DNA of 64,000 nt from positions 124,001 through 188,000 of the forward strand of contig CANLVD010000001.1 of the NCBI GenBank assembly GCA_947494445.1, given 5' to 3'. The notes beneath the pieces were generated by a model. It was given only the letters and a program-made list of their open reading frames with translations, searched no databases and was not told the origin of the DNA. How positions within the stretch are numbered: position 1 is the first letter of the stretch; each line of letters begins with the position of its first letter. The DNA is from an uncultured Paracoccaceae bacterium. Lineage in GTDB: Bacteria > Pseudomonadota > Alphaproteobacteria > Rhodobacterales > Rhodobacteraceae. The translations under genes and the position numbers were made by a program. Shown here in pieces: positions 50,825 to 60,078 of this stretch.

Positions 50825-51208
50825 TCAAGCCGGAAGGCTGTCTGCCAGTTGCAATACGGAAAAGAGCGAGGCTTCTCCGACACGGGACAATCGGGCCGCA
50901 ACGGCCTCGATCGCGACCAGATCACCGGTTTCGCTACAGGCCTGCAGATCTTCGGCGACATGGGCGAAATCCTCCATGCCGACCTGTATGCTCATCAGGC
51001 TGACGCGCTTGCTGAGACGGAACACATCCTCAAAAGCACGTGCATTCACTGCCTTTTCAATCTGGCAAAGCTTCTCGATCAACTGGAAGGCGGATTCCTC
51101 CACCACTTCCTGAAATCGGCTTTCTCCCATCATCTGACGCAGCTCTGTCACCGCTGAATCATCGAGTTCCGGCCGCTCATGCGTCGCCAGATGCACCACT
51201 TGTGCCAT
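50825..51208 (-). CDS. HPt-like helical protein lacking the phospho-histidine
   Basis: A 127-residue helical protein. The segment KRVSLMSIQVGMEDFAHVAEDL aligns with the HPt pattern HxLKGxxxxxGxxxLxxxxxxLE, but the histidine position holds Lys67 and the neighbouring LKG is absent. It may be a pseudo-HPt adaptor that binds receivers or kinases without phosphotransfer. The start at 51208 is an ATG with GAGGGGAA upstream on the minus strand. It stands alone, divergent from carbonic anhydrase. Confidence 0.65.
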   Translation of the reverse strand: MAQVVHLATHERPELDDSAVTELRQMMGESRFQEVVEESAFQLIEKLCQIEKAVNARAFEDVFRLSKRVSLMSIQVGMEDFAHVAEDLQACSETGDLVAIEAVAARLSRVGEASLFSVLQLADSLPA

Positions 51209-51360
51209 GTATTCCCCTCCAGACCCTCGTCTGTTTCATCACCCGACGACCACCCTCGCCCGAGATGTTGAATCATATCTTATCGTGCAACTGGTCTTTT
51301 GGGTTAATGATCGTCTAAAAAGGCGCAGGTTTTAGATTAACAAAAAGCTGCCAAACGCTC

Positions 51361-52011
51361 ATGGACCCATTCAAACCTCTCCCCTCCTATCTTGTCGAAC
51401 GCTACCGGGGCTGGCGTGCCACCAAGTTCGAAGAAAATCATGCGTGGTATGCCCGGCTCGCCGATGAAGGTCAGCGCCCCCGGGCGATGGTCATCTCATG
51501 TTGCGACAGCCGGGTGCACGTGACGTCGATTTTCGGGGCTGATTCCGGCGAATTCTTCATTCACCGCAACATTGCCAATCTGGTGCCACCATACAAACCT
51601 GACGGTGACCTGCACGGTACGTCGGCCACAGTGGAATATGCCGTCACCGCTTTGAAGGTATCGAACATCGTGGTGCTGGGGCATTCCAATTGCGGTGGGG
51701 TCGAGGGTTGTCATGAGATGTGCGAGGGCAATGCCCCACACCTCGACAGTGACACCAGTTTTGTCGGTCGGTGGATGGACCTGCTGCGTCCCGGCTACGA
51801 CAATGTAAAATCGATCACGGATCGTTCCAATCGACTGGAAGCCCTGGAGAAGGAATGTGTCCTGGTCAGCTTGCGCAACCTGATGACTTTTCCTTTTGTG
51901 GCAGATCGGGTCAATGATGGATCGCTTGCCCTGCATGGGCTGTGGCATGAAATCGGGTCGGGCGGGCTTGCCAACTACAATCCCAAGACCATGTCTTTCG
52001 AGCAAGTCTGA
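51361..52011 (+). CDS. beta-class carbonic anhydrase
   Basis: A 216-residue zinc enzyme interconverting CO2 and bicarbonate. Zinc ligands Cys47, His108 and Cys111 (SCCDSR and GHSNCGG) and the Asp49-Arg51 pair are in place. It heads an apparent operon with the SbtA-like transporter (24-bp gap) and SbtB-like PII protein, so it probably works with imported bicarbonate. No clear ribosome site precedes the ATG. Confidence 0.95.
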   Translation: MDPFKPLPSYLVERYRGWRATKFEENHAWYARLADEGQRPRAMVISCCDSRVHVTSIFGADSGEFFIHRNIANLVPPYKPDGDLHGTSATVEYAVTALKVSNIVVLGHSNCGGVEGCHEMCEGNAPHLDSDTSFVGRWMDLLRPGYDNVKSITDRSNRLEALEKECVLVSLRNLMTFPFVADRVNDGSLALHGLWHEIGSGGLANYNPKTMSFEQV

Positions 52012-52034
52012 TCCCTCACATAGTGGAATAGAGT

Positions 52035-53009
52035 TTGAGCATTCTTGATCTCGCGGCAGCAAACATACTGTCCCCGATGGTGTTGTCGTTTATCCTGGGT
52101 TTTGGTGCTTCTCTAGCAAGATCGGACCTGTCGATTCCCGAAGCCGCAGCCAAGGCCCTGTCGCTTTATCTCTTGTTTGCCATCGGGTTCAAAGGCGGAG
52201 TCAGTGTCTCGGAAAGCGGGATCAGTCTGGCGTTGGGGTCTGCTCTGCTGGCAGGCGTGGTTTTGTCAGCGCTCGTGCCTTTGATCGCTTTTGCCCTTCT
52301 GCGCATCATGACCCGCCTGAGCATTGTCGACGCGGCAGCTGTTGCAGCCCATTACGGGTCAATCTCGGTGGTGACCTTTGTTGCTGCCACCTCTGCACTT
52401 GATGGCAGCGAGATAGCCTACGAGGGATACATGGTCGCCGTTGCTGCTGCTATGGAGGCGCCGGCAATCCTGTCCGCCCTGTGGTTGATTTCCAAGCGAT
52501 CCCCGGATGAACGAACTTCGGACGGCGGGTTAATGAGGGAAATTCTGCTCAATGGCTCCATCGTTTTGCTGGTCGGATCCTTTGTCATTGGCTGGATCAC
52601 CGGAACCGATGGGCTGCGGGACATCGAAAGCTTTGTCGTTTCACCCTTCAAAGGAGTCCTGTGTCTGTTCCTGCTGGACATGGGACTGGTTGCCGGGCGC
52701 GGGTTCCAGCAGGCAAAAGGCGTTCTGAAACCCGGACTGGTGGGATTTGGGCTGCTGATGCCACTGATCAGCGCCGGGCTTGGGCTCGCAAGCGGTCTGG
52801 CATTGGGACTGTCCACAGGCGGTTTGGCCCTTCTGGTCACGCTGAGCGCCTCTGCCAGCTATATTGCTGTGCCCGCGGCCATGCGTGTGGCCCTGCCACA
52901 AGCCAATCCGTCGATTTATCTGACCATGTCTCTGGGCATCACATTTCCATTCAACCTGACACTGGGCATACCGCTGTACATTGCGCTTGCCCAAGCCGTG
53001 ACCGGCTGA
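52035..53009 (+). CDS. sbtA: SbtA-like sodium-dependent bicarbonate transporter
   Basis: A 324-residue inner-membrane protein with about ten helices in two inverted halves, matching SbtA/DUF897 bicarbonate permeases: LYLLFAIGFKGGV, SIVDAAAVAAHYGSISVVTF and LSASASYIAVPAAMR are characteristic. TTG start at 52035 with GGAA a few bases upstream. Sodium-coupled bicarbonate uptake is known for cyanobacterial SbtA; here the same substrate is inferred from the flanking carbonic anhydrase and SbtB-like genes. Confidence 0.88.
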   Translation: MSILDLAAANILSPMVLSFILGFGASLARSDLSIPEAAAKALSLYLLFAIGFKGGVSVSESGISLALGSALLAGVVLSALVPLIAFALLRIMTRLSIVDAAAVAAHYGSISVVTFVAATSALDGSEIAYEGYMVAVAAAMEAPAILSALWLISKRSPDERTSDGGLMREILLNGSIVLLVGSFVIGWITGTDGLRDIESFVVSPFKGVLCLFLLDMGLVAGRGFQQAKGVLKPGLVGFGLLMPLISAGLGLASGLALGLSTGGLALLVTLSASASYIAVPAAMRVALPQANPSIYLTMSLGITFPFNLTLGIPLYIALAQAVTG

Positions 53010-53018
53010 GGAGTTGCC

Positions 53019-53330
53019 ATGAAAACCCATCCCGCGAAGCGTGTTGAGATCATGATCGAAGCCCTGATGGAGCGGCGATTGACCGAGGCGCTGCACGCCA
53101 CAGGTGCCACCGGATACACAATATTGCCTGTTCTGGGTGGCTCTGGCTCATCCGGCCCGTGGACCCGCGAAGGGCAGGTCAGCCGGGCAAGCGGCATGAT
53201 CGCAGTTGTCTGCATCCTGCGCCCGGATCGGTTGGATGACGTGCTCGAGGCCGTTTACGCGGTGGTGGAAAACCACATCGGCGTGGTCTCCGTCAGCAAT
53301 TGCGAGGTTGTAAGGGATACGCGTTTCTGA
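53019..53330 (+). CDS. sbtB: SbtB-like PII family regulator
   Basis: A 103-residue PII-like protein, with KRVEIMIEALMERRLTEAL at the N-terminus and the VLGGSGSSGPWTREG loop typical of SbtB. In cyanobacteria SbtB trimers bind adenine nucleotides and close SbtA. It starts nine bases after sbtA with GAGGAG upstream, so transporter and regulator are cotranscribed. The C-terminal extra redox cysteines of some SbtB proteins are not seen. Confidence 0.85.
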   Translation: MKTHPAKRVEIMIEALMERRLTEALHATGATGYTILPVLGGSGSSGPWTREGQVSRASGMIAVVCILRPDRLDDVLEAVYAVVENHIGVVSVSNCEVVRDTRF

Positions 53331-53384
53331 ACGACTGCTTGCTCTCACTGAGGGCATCAATGTCACACCTGCAGGGTCGAAAGC

Positions 53385-53406
53385 TGCCCGGCCTTTCAGC
53401 CGGGCA
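53385..53406. terminator. 8-bp hairpin between sbtB and asd
   Basis: TGCCCGGC (53385-53392) pairs with GCCGGGCA (53399-53406) around CTTTCA, between converging genes. A second stem CAGTTT/AAACTG lies at 53412-53426, followed on the minus strand by CGATTTT. The pair probably ends transcription from both sides. Confidence 0.6.
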
Positions 53407-53437
53407 AAATCGCAGTTTCGAAAACTGAACCGAAGTT

Positions 53438-54460
53438 TCAGCCCTTTTTCAGAACCCGACGACCCAGCAACTCGGCAATCTGAACGGCATTCAGTGCTGC
53501 ACCCTTGCGCAGATTGTCTGAGACACACCAGAAGTTCAACCCATTGTCGATCGTGCTGTCCTGACGAATGCGGCTGATGAACGTGGCAAAATCACCGACG
53601 CATTCAACCGGCGTCGTGTAACCGCCATCTTCACGCTTATCGACAACCAGAATGCCCGGTGCCTCCCGCATGATCTCGCGTGCTTCTTCTTCGTCGAGAA
53701 AGTCCTCGGTCTCGATATTGACCGCTTCAGAATGACCGACGAACACCGGCACGCGCACACATGTGGCCGTGACCTTAATCTTGGGATCCACGATCTTCTT
53801 GGTCTCGGCGACCATCTTCCACTCTTCCTTGGTGGATCCGTCTTCCATGAACACATCGATGTGCGGGATCACGTTGAATGCGATCTGCTTGGTGAACTTG
53901 GAAGGGTCAACCTCCTGCCCCGGGACATACATGCCCTTGGTCTGGTTCCACAGCTCGTCCATGCCCTCTTTGCCAGCACCGGATACCGACTGGTAGGTGC
54001 TGACCACGACGCGTTTGATGGTCGCGCGGTCATGCAAGGGCTTGAGGGCCACGACCATCTGCGCGGTCGAGCAGTTGGGGTTCGCGATGATGTTCTTCTT
54101 GGCATACCCATCGATGGCGTCAGGGTTCACTTCGGGAACAATCAGAGGGATGTCGGGATCGTAGCGATAGAGCGACGAATTATCGATCACCACACAGCCT
54201 GCCTTTGCCGCGCGCGGCGCATAGGTCTTGGTCGCGTCGGAGCCGATCGCAAACAAAGCCATATCCCAACCCGTGAAATCGAACGTGTCCAAATCTTCCG
54301 TTTTCAGAGTTGTTTCGCCAAAGCTGCATTCCGTGCCTTTTGACCGGCGGCTGGCAAGAGCCACGATCTCATCAACAGGGAACTGACGTTCTGCCAGTAT
54401 GTTCAGCATTTCCCGGCCCACGTTTCCGGTGGCACCGACGACGGCGATTCTATAGCCCAC
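53438..54460 (-). CDS. asd: aspartate-semialdehyde dehydrogenase
   Basis: A 340-residue enzyme of the lysine/threonine/methionine route reducing aspartyl phosphate to the semialdehyde. Seen: VGATGNVGREML (NADP loop), IANPNCSTAQM with the catalytic Cys, and GKEGMDELWNQT. The GTG at 54460 is chosen because AGGAGA lies seven bases upstream; the frame to 54565 is not supported. Divergent from a small secreted protein gene. Confidence 0.95.
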   Translation of the reverse strand: MGYRIAVVGATGNVGREMLNILAERQFPVDEIVALASRRSKGTECSFGETTLKTEDLDTFDFTGWDMALFAIGSDATKTYAPRAAKAGCVVIDNSSLYRYDPDIPLIVPEVNPDAIDGYAKKNIIANPNCSTAQMVVALKPLHDRATIKRVVVSTYQSVSGAGKEGMDELWNQTKGMYVPGQEVDPSKFTKQIAFNVIPHIDVFMEDGSTKEEWKMVAETKKIVDPKIKVTATCVRVPVFVGHSEAVNIETEDFLDEEEAREIMREAPGILVVDKREDGGYTTPVECVGDFATFISRIRQDSTIDNGLNFWCVSDNLRKGAALNAVQIAELLGRRVLKKG

Positions 54461-54631
54461 GGCCTTTCTCCTGATTAGTTTGGTTTGGACAGGGCCTCCG
54501 TAATCCTTGTTTTGGGGGATGGAAAGGGGCAATTGCAGATGATTGATCTGCCCAAATCTGGCCAAATACCAAGTGTATCCCTAAGGTTGTAACGAGTTTT
54601 CGTGTTTTTTGTGATTTGGGAGCATAACCTA

Positions 54632-54985
54632 ATGTACAGGTTCCTCTGTTTGATGGCCGGTTTTCTGGCCAATCCTGCGCTTGCAGGAAGTCCAGAAGTT
54701 CTGGGCGCCAACGCCTTGCGTCAGGGCGATACATGGCGGATCGAAGTGACCGTCGCACATGATGATACCGGCTGGGAGCATTATGCAGATGCCTGGGCCG
54801 TCTTCGATGAAGCCGGCGAGGAGCTTGCCCGCCGGGTACTGGCCCATCCGCATGTCAACGAACAGCCTTTCACACGTTCCATGTCCGGCATTGTCCTGCC
54901 TGAGGGAACGGTCAAGGTTTTCGTGCGTGCTCATGACAGTGTTCATGGCTGGGGCGAGGAAGCGCTGGAACTGCCGCTTCAATAA
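54632..54985 (+). CDS. small exported protein of unknown function
   Basis: A 117-residue protein with a signal peptide (MYRFLCLMAGFLANPALA) and a mature part of about 95 acidic residues that looks like one beta-sandwich domain (WRIEVTVAHDDTGWEHY, VKVFVRAHDSVHGWGEE). No cysteine remains in the mature part; several histidines could bind a metal. Single gene, convergent with the phosphodiesterase. An in-frame ATG at 54602 is possible but lacks a signal-like start. Confidence 0.68.
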   Translation: MYRFLCLMAGFLANPALAGSPEVLGANALRQGDTWRIEVTVAHDDTGWEHYADAWAVFDEAGEELARRVLAHPHVNEQPFTRSMSGIVLPEGTVKVFVRAHDSVHGWGEEALELPLQ

Positions 54986-54989
54986 AATC

Positions 54990-55784
54990 CTAGAACCGGT
55001 GCGGGCCGCTATAGTCCGCCACCGGGTACTGGTACGACGTCACCTGCGCACCGTCACTGCAATGCAGAACCATACCCCCCGGTTCTTCCGAAAAACTGGC
55101 AGGGTCATCTGGCAACAGACGCAAAGCGACCGAATGGGCCGTTGACGGACAGATCATGGCAGCCTTTCCAGCAAAGGCCGTGGCGATGTGCCGGTGCACG
55201 TGACCACTGATGATCTGAACTGGTCCGTCGTGACCTTTCAGACTGTTTTCCAGGCGTTCAGGATTGTGCAAACCAATCCGGTCCATATGATCAATGCCGG
55301 TCGTAAATGGCGGATGGTGCATACCCAGCAAAATGGGTCGTCCCTGAGCGGTTGGCAGTGTCTTGTCGAGAAATCCAAGCGTCGCATCGCTCAGATGTCC
55401 ATGGTCGGCACCGGACACAGAACTGTCAAGGCCAATGACAAGAAGGTCCGGATAGGACTGGACCCAGTTCAGGTGCCTGCCGACTTCACTTTCCGGCATC
55501 AGGGTTTCCTGAAGCACAATGGAATCATCATGATTGCCGGGGATCAGTAGCAAGGGCAGGTTCACCGCTGACAGGATCGCCCGGAAATGGATATACTCTT
55601 CAACAGTGCCGGTATCGACCAGATCACCAGTCACGAAAACTGCGTCTATCCCGCCAACCGCATCATTCAGGTCCCGGATTGCCGACACAGCTTGGGCCAG
55701 AAAGCCAGAGGTGTTGACCTGATCGTAAGCCTTGGCACCCACTGATACAATGTGGGTATCGGAAATCTGCAGAATACGGGTCAC
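54990..55784 (-). CDS. calcineurin-like metallophosphoesterase
   Basis: A 264-residue di-metal phosphoesterase with the full motif set: ISDTH, GDLVDTG, GNHDD, HHPP and GHVH, in the order of class III cyclic nucleotide phosphodiesterases (CpdA-like). Substrate may be cAMP or another phosphodiester. The GTG at 55784 with GAGGA upstream gives the usual N-terminus VTRILQISDTH; the longer frame to 55856 is doubtful. Confidence 0.88.
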   Translation of the reverse strand: MTRILQISDTHIVSVGAKAYDQVNTSGFLAQAVSAIRDLNDAVGGIDAVFVTGDLVDTGTVEEYIHFRAILSAVNLPLLLIPGNHDDSIVLQETLMPESEVGRHLNWVQSYPDLLVIGLDSSVSGADHGHLSDATLGFLDKTLPTAQGRPILLGMHHPPFTTGIDHMDRIGLHNPERLENSLKGHDGPVQIISGHVHRHIATAFAGKAAMICPSTAHSVALRLLPDDPASFSEEPGGMVLHCSDGAQVTSYQYPVADYSGPHRF

Positions 55785-55893
55785 CGAATCCTCATTTAAA
55801 AATACACCGTCGCCAAACATTGCACAGGACAGTCGTCTAAAAAACGCATCAAACACAGCGCGATTGTGAAAAACTCACAATCCAGCAGATTCT

Positions 55894-56541
55894 TCAAAAA
55901 ACCAGTGATCTTGCCGACGGTGTGGCATTCAGGTGCGGCTTCAGACTTCTGACCCGGTGCAGGCAATCGCTTTTGCACCGCGGACAGACATCATGGATGA
56001 CTTTCGAAAAATCTTCTGGCGTGCTGGCACATGGCATCTGCCATGACCCTTCACGTACTTCCCAACAGCAGATGGAACAGCGTCGGGCCTGGTGCGGGAT
56101 TTCTGTCCCTCCATTATTGTGCGGTTTCTGTGCCTTTGAAATCTGGACATGCCCAACCGACAATCCACCATTTGGAAGAGGCTGGACCTTGAACTCAATG
56201 AGGCGGGTTACTGTTGGGCTGTCACAGCGATAGTGTGATCGATAGATGCTTTGTTGTCGCCGACAGGTAAAAAATATCGCGTTGAGAAGGCTTCGCGTCT
56301 CAAATCCAGAGATATAGGACCAAAGAGTGTGCCCAAGAATGCGTTCTGAAATTGCTTTTGGACAACCGTTCTTTAATGCAAAACGATCCCAGTCTCCATC
56401 TATTGCTATTATTTGGTCGGCTTTGTCGAGAACGTACCAGGATTGCACGTAACTTACCTCACTGCTTGTATAACAAGAACAAGATTCCAAAAATTTCTTA
56501 AAACTTTCTAATGACTGCAAATTAATTTTGCGAGCTAACAA
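55894..56541 (-). CDS. PAS-like protein with C-terminal zinc-knuckle cysteines
   Basis: A 215-residue protein. The middle (about 35-135) has a PAS-like look: AIDGDWDRFALKNG, GHTLWSYISGFETR and FRCDSP-like YRCDSPTVTRLIEF. The C-terminal part has paired cysteines CSIC (155-158) and CPRC (186-189), suiting a zinc site. No effector domain follows. The gene and its surroundings are markedly more AT-rich than the rest of the window, and the start (TTG at 56541) lacks a ribosome site. A stand-alone sensor or adaptor is likely (inference). Confidence 0.62.
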   Translation of the reverse strand: MLARKINLQSLESFKKFLESCSCYTSSEVSYVQSWYVLDKADQIIAIDGDWDRFALKNGCPKAISERILGHTLWSYISGFETRSLLNAIFFTCRRQQSIYRSHYRCDSPTVTRLIEFKVQPLPNGGLSVGHVQISKAQKPHNNGGTEIPHQARRCSICCWEVREGSWQMPCASTPEDFSKVIHDVCPRCKSDCLHRVRSLKPHLNATPSARSLVF

Positions 56542-56544
56542 CCC

Positions 56545-56570
56545 TATGATAAATATAAACTTTAATCATA
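56545..56570. promoter_or_regulatory. spaced inverted repeat upstream of the large RTX gene
   Basis: TATGAT (56545-56550) and ATCATA (56565-56570) form an inverted repeat with 14 bp between, in an AT-rich stretch about 85-110 bp before the RTX start. GCTAACA recurs nearby at 56534 and 56594. It is a candidate operator for RTX expression; no match to a known site. Confidence 0.3.
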
Positions 56571-56654
56571 TGCTACGCATTTGGTATCATCGGCTAACAT
56601 ATCATTGACCAATGTTTTCTACGCCTTTCTCCCAGCACTAGGAGGAGGGTACCC

Positions 56655-59600
56655 ATGGCTGCCGACAATACGACCGGAACAGAAAACGCAGACACGATTG
56701 TCACTGGCGGGGGCGACGATACCGTCTCTGCTGGTGGTGGCAATGACACGGTAGATGTCGGCGGAGGAGACGATTATGTCACCGGCGGTGGCGGTGACGA
56801 TTACGTAGAGGGTGGTTCAGGTCGCGACACACTGATCGGCGACGAGGTCACCCAAGCAGATTTCAAGCCAGCCACGCTTGAGATCACCCAGGATTATACA
56901 GTCTCTATGACGTTCGAGAGTGAGTCTGCCGGCTATCGCAACACGCTTGGCAAGTACAACATCAACAGCGAAACAGGCGAGATTGAAAGCGTTGATGTTG
57001 TTTGGGAAAATGCCTCCCTTGAAAACTCGGGCGGCGATCTGGAAAGTGGCGTGGACAGCTACAGTTTCGATGTTCAGGCCGGCGATGAGATCGGATTCTT
57101 CCTGATCGGCAACGGATTCAACCAGAACAATTTCGATCAGTTGGGCGAAGGCACCTATCAGTTCGTGCGCGCTGACGGATCACTGGGACATGTCGGTGAC
57201 GAGGGGCTTGTTCTGCGGCATGTTGCCACAAATGGTGCTGTAACCATTCTGAACGGGGATATCTATCACTCCTCAACGTCCGAAACACAGACGGAAATGA
57301 ATCCCGACGATATGAATCACGCGATGGGTTCAACCACCAGTCAGCCCGGGGAATTCACCATCGGGTTCGAGGATCTGAATGGCGGTGGTGATCTTGATTT
57401 CGATGATTCGGTTTTCAAGGTGGACGTGGGCGCAGCAAACGCGGCTGCAATCGTGGAAAGCCGCTCCTTGGATACGGATACTGCTGGCGGAAACGACAGG
57501 CTGGAAGGGCGCACCGGTGAAGACGTGCTTCAGGGCAATGGCGGTGCCGACCTGCTGGTCGGTGGTGCAGCGGGATCGGAATGGTCTCTGGTGGATGGCC
57601 AATGGGTCTATGATGCAACCAAGGTCAACACGGCCGATGATCCAAACTTTACCCAGGACGGATCAGACGATGTTGTCACCGGTGGTGAGGGCGCGGATGT
57701 GCTTCTCGGGAACGCCGGAAACGACCACCTGTATGGCGGCGGTGGTGAGGACCGGATCAACGCAGGCATCGGAGATGATCGCGCCTTCGGCGGTCGGGGC
57801 GATGACATCCTCAATCTGGAAGACGGTGACGACTACGCCGAAGGTGGCAGCGGTGCTGACATCGTGAATGCAGGCAAGGGTGATGACGTTGTCTATGGCG
57901 ATCTGGCAGCCGACAATATCCTAAGCGGCTATGACAAAAGCGCCGTGACCTTCGCGGAATTCAAGGAAACCGGCCAATGGGATGTCTCCAAGGATACCGA
58001 GACGGGCTTTTCCGAGATGACCCAATCCATCGTCACCGAAGTGGGCGAGACCTATACGCTGAGCTTTGAGTTGGCGGCAAACCTGTCAGGCGGGTCAACG
58101 GCTGGCGCGGTCGAAGTGCTTTGGAATGGCGAGGTGATTGACACGATCACCACTGGGTCAGGTGTCTATGACAAGCATGAAATCACACTCGACGGGACCG
58201 GTGAAGAAGGTCAGTTGACCTTCCGCGACATCGGCGCGACCGGAGACATGGTCGCAGAAGGGCCGGTTTACAACACCGACGGGCCGATCACCTCCTACGC
58301 CAAAACCATGACGATCGGGGGCGAAGACATCGACGTATCGGCATTTGCCCCTGGTCAGGCAAAGCTCTACCAGATGATTTCCGGTCAGATGAGCGTCTTT
58401 GACACGGCAACAAGCGAATACACCTCCGTCGGTGACGCCGCCAATTTCAAGATCAACGCCATCGGCTTCAACCAGCAGGATGACATGATCTACGGTCTGG
58501 CCAAATCCAATGGCACGGATGCGCTGGGCAACGCGGTTGCCAGCAAAGACCTTGTGATGGTTGATGCAGCTGGTCTGACATATCGCATCGGCGACACGCC
58601 GGTTGGCGACTACGTCGGGGACTTCGACGACAGTGGTAATCTCTGGACGTTTGAAAGCTCTGTCAATCGCATCACAAAGATCGATGTCGATAACATCGAT
58701 GCGGACGGAAACCCGGCGGTCGAAAACATCTATCTGCCTGCCGACCTGTTCGAAGGGCGCACTTATGACATTGCGTTCAATGCCGAGGATCAATCCTTCT
58801 ATGCAGTGGAACCTCCGTCATCCAACGGCGGAAATGGAATGGTGCACAAGATCGACATCTCGAACTTTGACGGCACCAACCTGCCGCCCATCACCTCCGT
58901 GCCGATCAGCGGCACCCTGATCGATGGCGAGATGCACAGCGGCATGGCCCGTGGCGCCTATGGTGCTGTCTTCATGGATGGCGACGGCAACCTTTACGCC
59001 GGTCTGAACCGGGGCGATCACGACCTTGACGGCAGTACTGCGTCAAGCGGGGCGATCTTCCGGATCGACATGGATTTCGAGCAAGGACAAGCCTATGCGG
59101 AGTTCATGTCGGATGCGCCACCAACAGGGTCGAACGATGGTGCTGTTGATCCGCGCGCGGCCGATCCCTTTGCCAAGGTCGACGAAAGCGCGTCCATCCA
59201 GTTGCGCATGCCTGAAATGGTCAATGCTGCCGGAGGTGATGATGATCTTCGCGGTGGCATGGGCAACGATACGATGTACGGCAATGGCGGCAACGATCTG
59301 CTGCAGGGCGGTCAGGGCGACGACATTCTTGACGGGGGCGCAGGGGATGACCGTGTGCTGGGCGGCGATGGACATGACATCATGTCAGGCGGCACCGGAA
59401 ATGACGTCCTTGGCGGTGGTGCTGGTGATGATCACCTCTCGGGTGGCGACGGCAATGACTATCTTGGCGGCGGATCCGGAAATGACACACTTGAAGGCGG
59501 ATCTGGCAACGACCGGCTGAATGCCGGCGACGGCGATGACATCCTTGACGGTGGTGCCGGGAATGACCGCATGTTCGGGGGAGCAGGTCAGGATGAGGCT

Positions 59601-60065
59601 TTCGGCGGTCTTGGCGATGACATCATCAAGACCGGTCTGGACAATGACACGATCGATGGCGGTGCAGGCAACGATCGCCTGCTCGGGCAGGCCGGTGATG
59701 ACAGCATCGTAGGCGGTGGTGGCAATGACATGATCATCGGAGGTACCGGCTCTGACGTCATTGAGGGCGGCGCCGGAAATGACAACCTCTGGGGTGGTCA
59801 ATGGGCCGGGGATGAGACCAGCGATACATTCGCCTATTCCCATGGCGGTGGCAAAGACATCATCCATGATTTCGAGGTCGCTCATGACCAGATTGACCTC
59901 TCTGCCTATGGATTGACATTCGAGGAGATCCAGGACCGCATCATCGACCGCGGATGGGCCACCGAGATCAATCTGGAAGGGATCGACAAGTCGGCTGGGG
60001 GTGACAAGATCATGCTCAAATCCATCGATCCCGACGAATTGGATGAAGATAACTTCATCGTCTGA
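56655..60065 (+). CDS. large RTX secreted protein with DUF4114-like and propeller-like regions
   Basis: A 1136-residue acidic protein without a signal peptide. In order: RTX repeats at 18-62; a beta region with the DUF4114-like motif FEDLNGGGDLDFDD (about 238-251); RTX block two (about 278-426); a beta-sandwich with SYTLSFELAANLSGG-like strands (about 430-535); a propeller-like region (about 550-810) with LYQMISG and DDSGNLWTF; RTX block three (about 861-1052); and a C-terminus ending DEDNFIV. The ribosome site GGAGGAGGG is very strong, suggesting high expression. Likely secreted by the adjacent exporter; adhesion, S-layer or matrix roles are possible. Confidence 0.9.
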   Translation: MAADNTTGTENADTIVTGGGDDTVSAGGGNDTVDVGGGDDYVTGGGGDDYVEGGSGRDTLIGDEVTQADFKPATLEITQDYTVSMTFESESAGYRNTLGKYNINSETGEIESVDVVWENASLENSGGDLESGVDSYSFDVQAGDEIGFFLIGNGFNQNNFDQLGEGTYQFVRADGSLGHVGDEGLVLRHVATNGAVTILNGDIYHSSTSETQTEMNPDDMNHAMGSTTSQPGEFTIGFEDLNGGGDLDFDDSVFKVDVGAANAAAIVESRSLDTDTAGGNDRLEGRTGEDVLQGNGGADLLVGGAAGSEWSLVDGQWVYDATKVNTADDPNFTQDGSDDVVTGGEGADVLLGNAGNDHLYGGGGEDRINAGIGDDRAFGGRGDDILNLEDGDDYAEGGSGADIVNAGKGDDVVYGDLAADNILSGYDKSAVTFAEFKETGQWDVSKDTETGFSEMTQSIVTEVGETYTLSFELAANLSGGSTAGAVEVLWNGEVIDTITTGSGVYDKHEITLDGTGEEGQLTFRDIGATGDMVAEGPVYNTDGPITSYAKTMTIGGEDIDVSAFAPGQAKLYQMISGQMSVFDTATSEYTSVGDAANFKINAIGFNQQDDMIYGLAKSNGTDALGNAVASKDLVMVDAAGLTYRIGDTPVGDYVGDFDDSGNLWTFESSVNRITKIDVDNIDADGNPAVENIYLPADLFEGRTYDIAFNAEDQSFYAVEPPSSNGGNGMVHKIDISNFDGTNLPPITSVPISGTLIDGEMHSGMARGAYGAVFMDGDGNLYAGLNRGDHDLDGSTASSGAIFRIDMDFEQGQAYAEFMSDAPPTGSNDGAVDPRAADPFAKVDESASIQLRMPEMVNAAGGDDDLRGGMGNDTMYGNGGNDLLQGGQGDDILDGGAGDDRVLGGDGHDIMSGGTGNDVLGGGAGDDHLSGGDGNDYLGGGSGNDTLEGGSGNDRLNAGDGDDILDGGAGNDRMFGGAGQDEAFGGLGDDIIKTGLDNDTIDGGAGNDRLLGQAGDDSIVGGGGNDMIIGGTGSDVIEGGAGNDNLWGGQWAGDETSDTFAYSHGGGKDIIHDFEVAHDQIDLSAYGLTFEEIQDRIIDRGWATEINLEGIDKSAGGDKIMLKSIDPDELDEDNFIV

Positions 60066-60078
60066 TCCCGATCTTCGG

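Noticed and set aside
59235-59810. Regular short repeats resembling a CRISPR or satellite array
   Set aside because: Period is 27 bp in frame and encodes GGxGxDxhx nonapeptides; these are RTX protein repeats.
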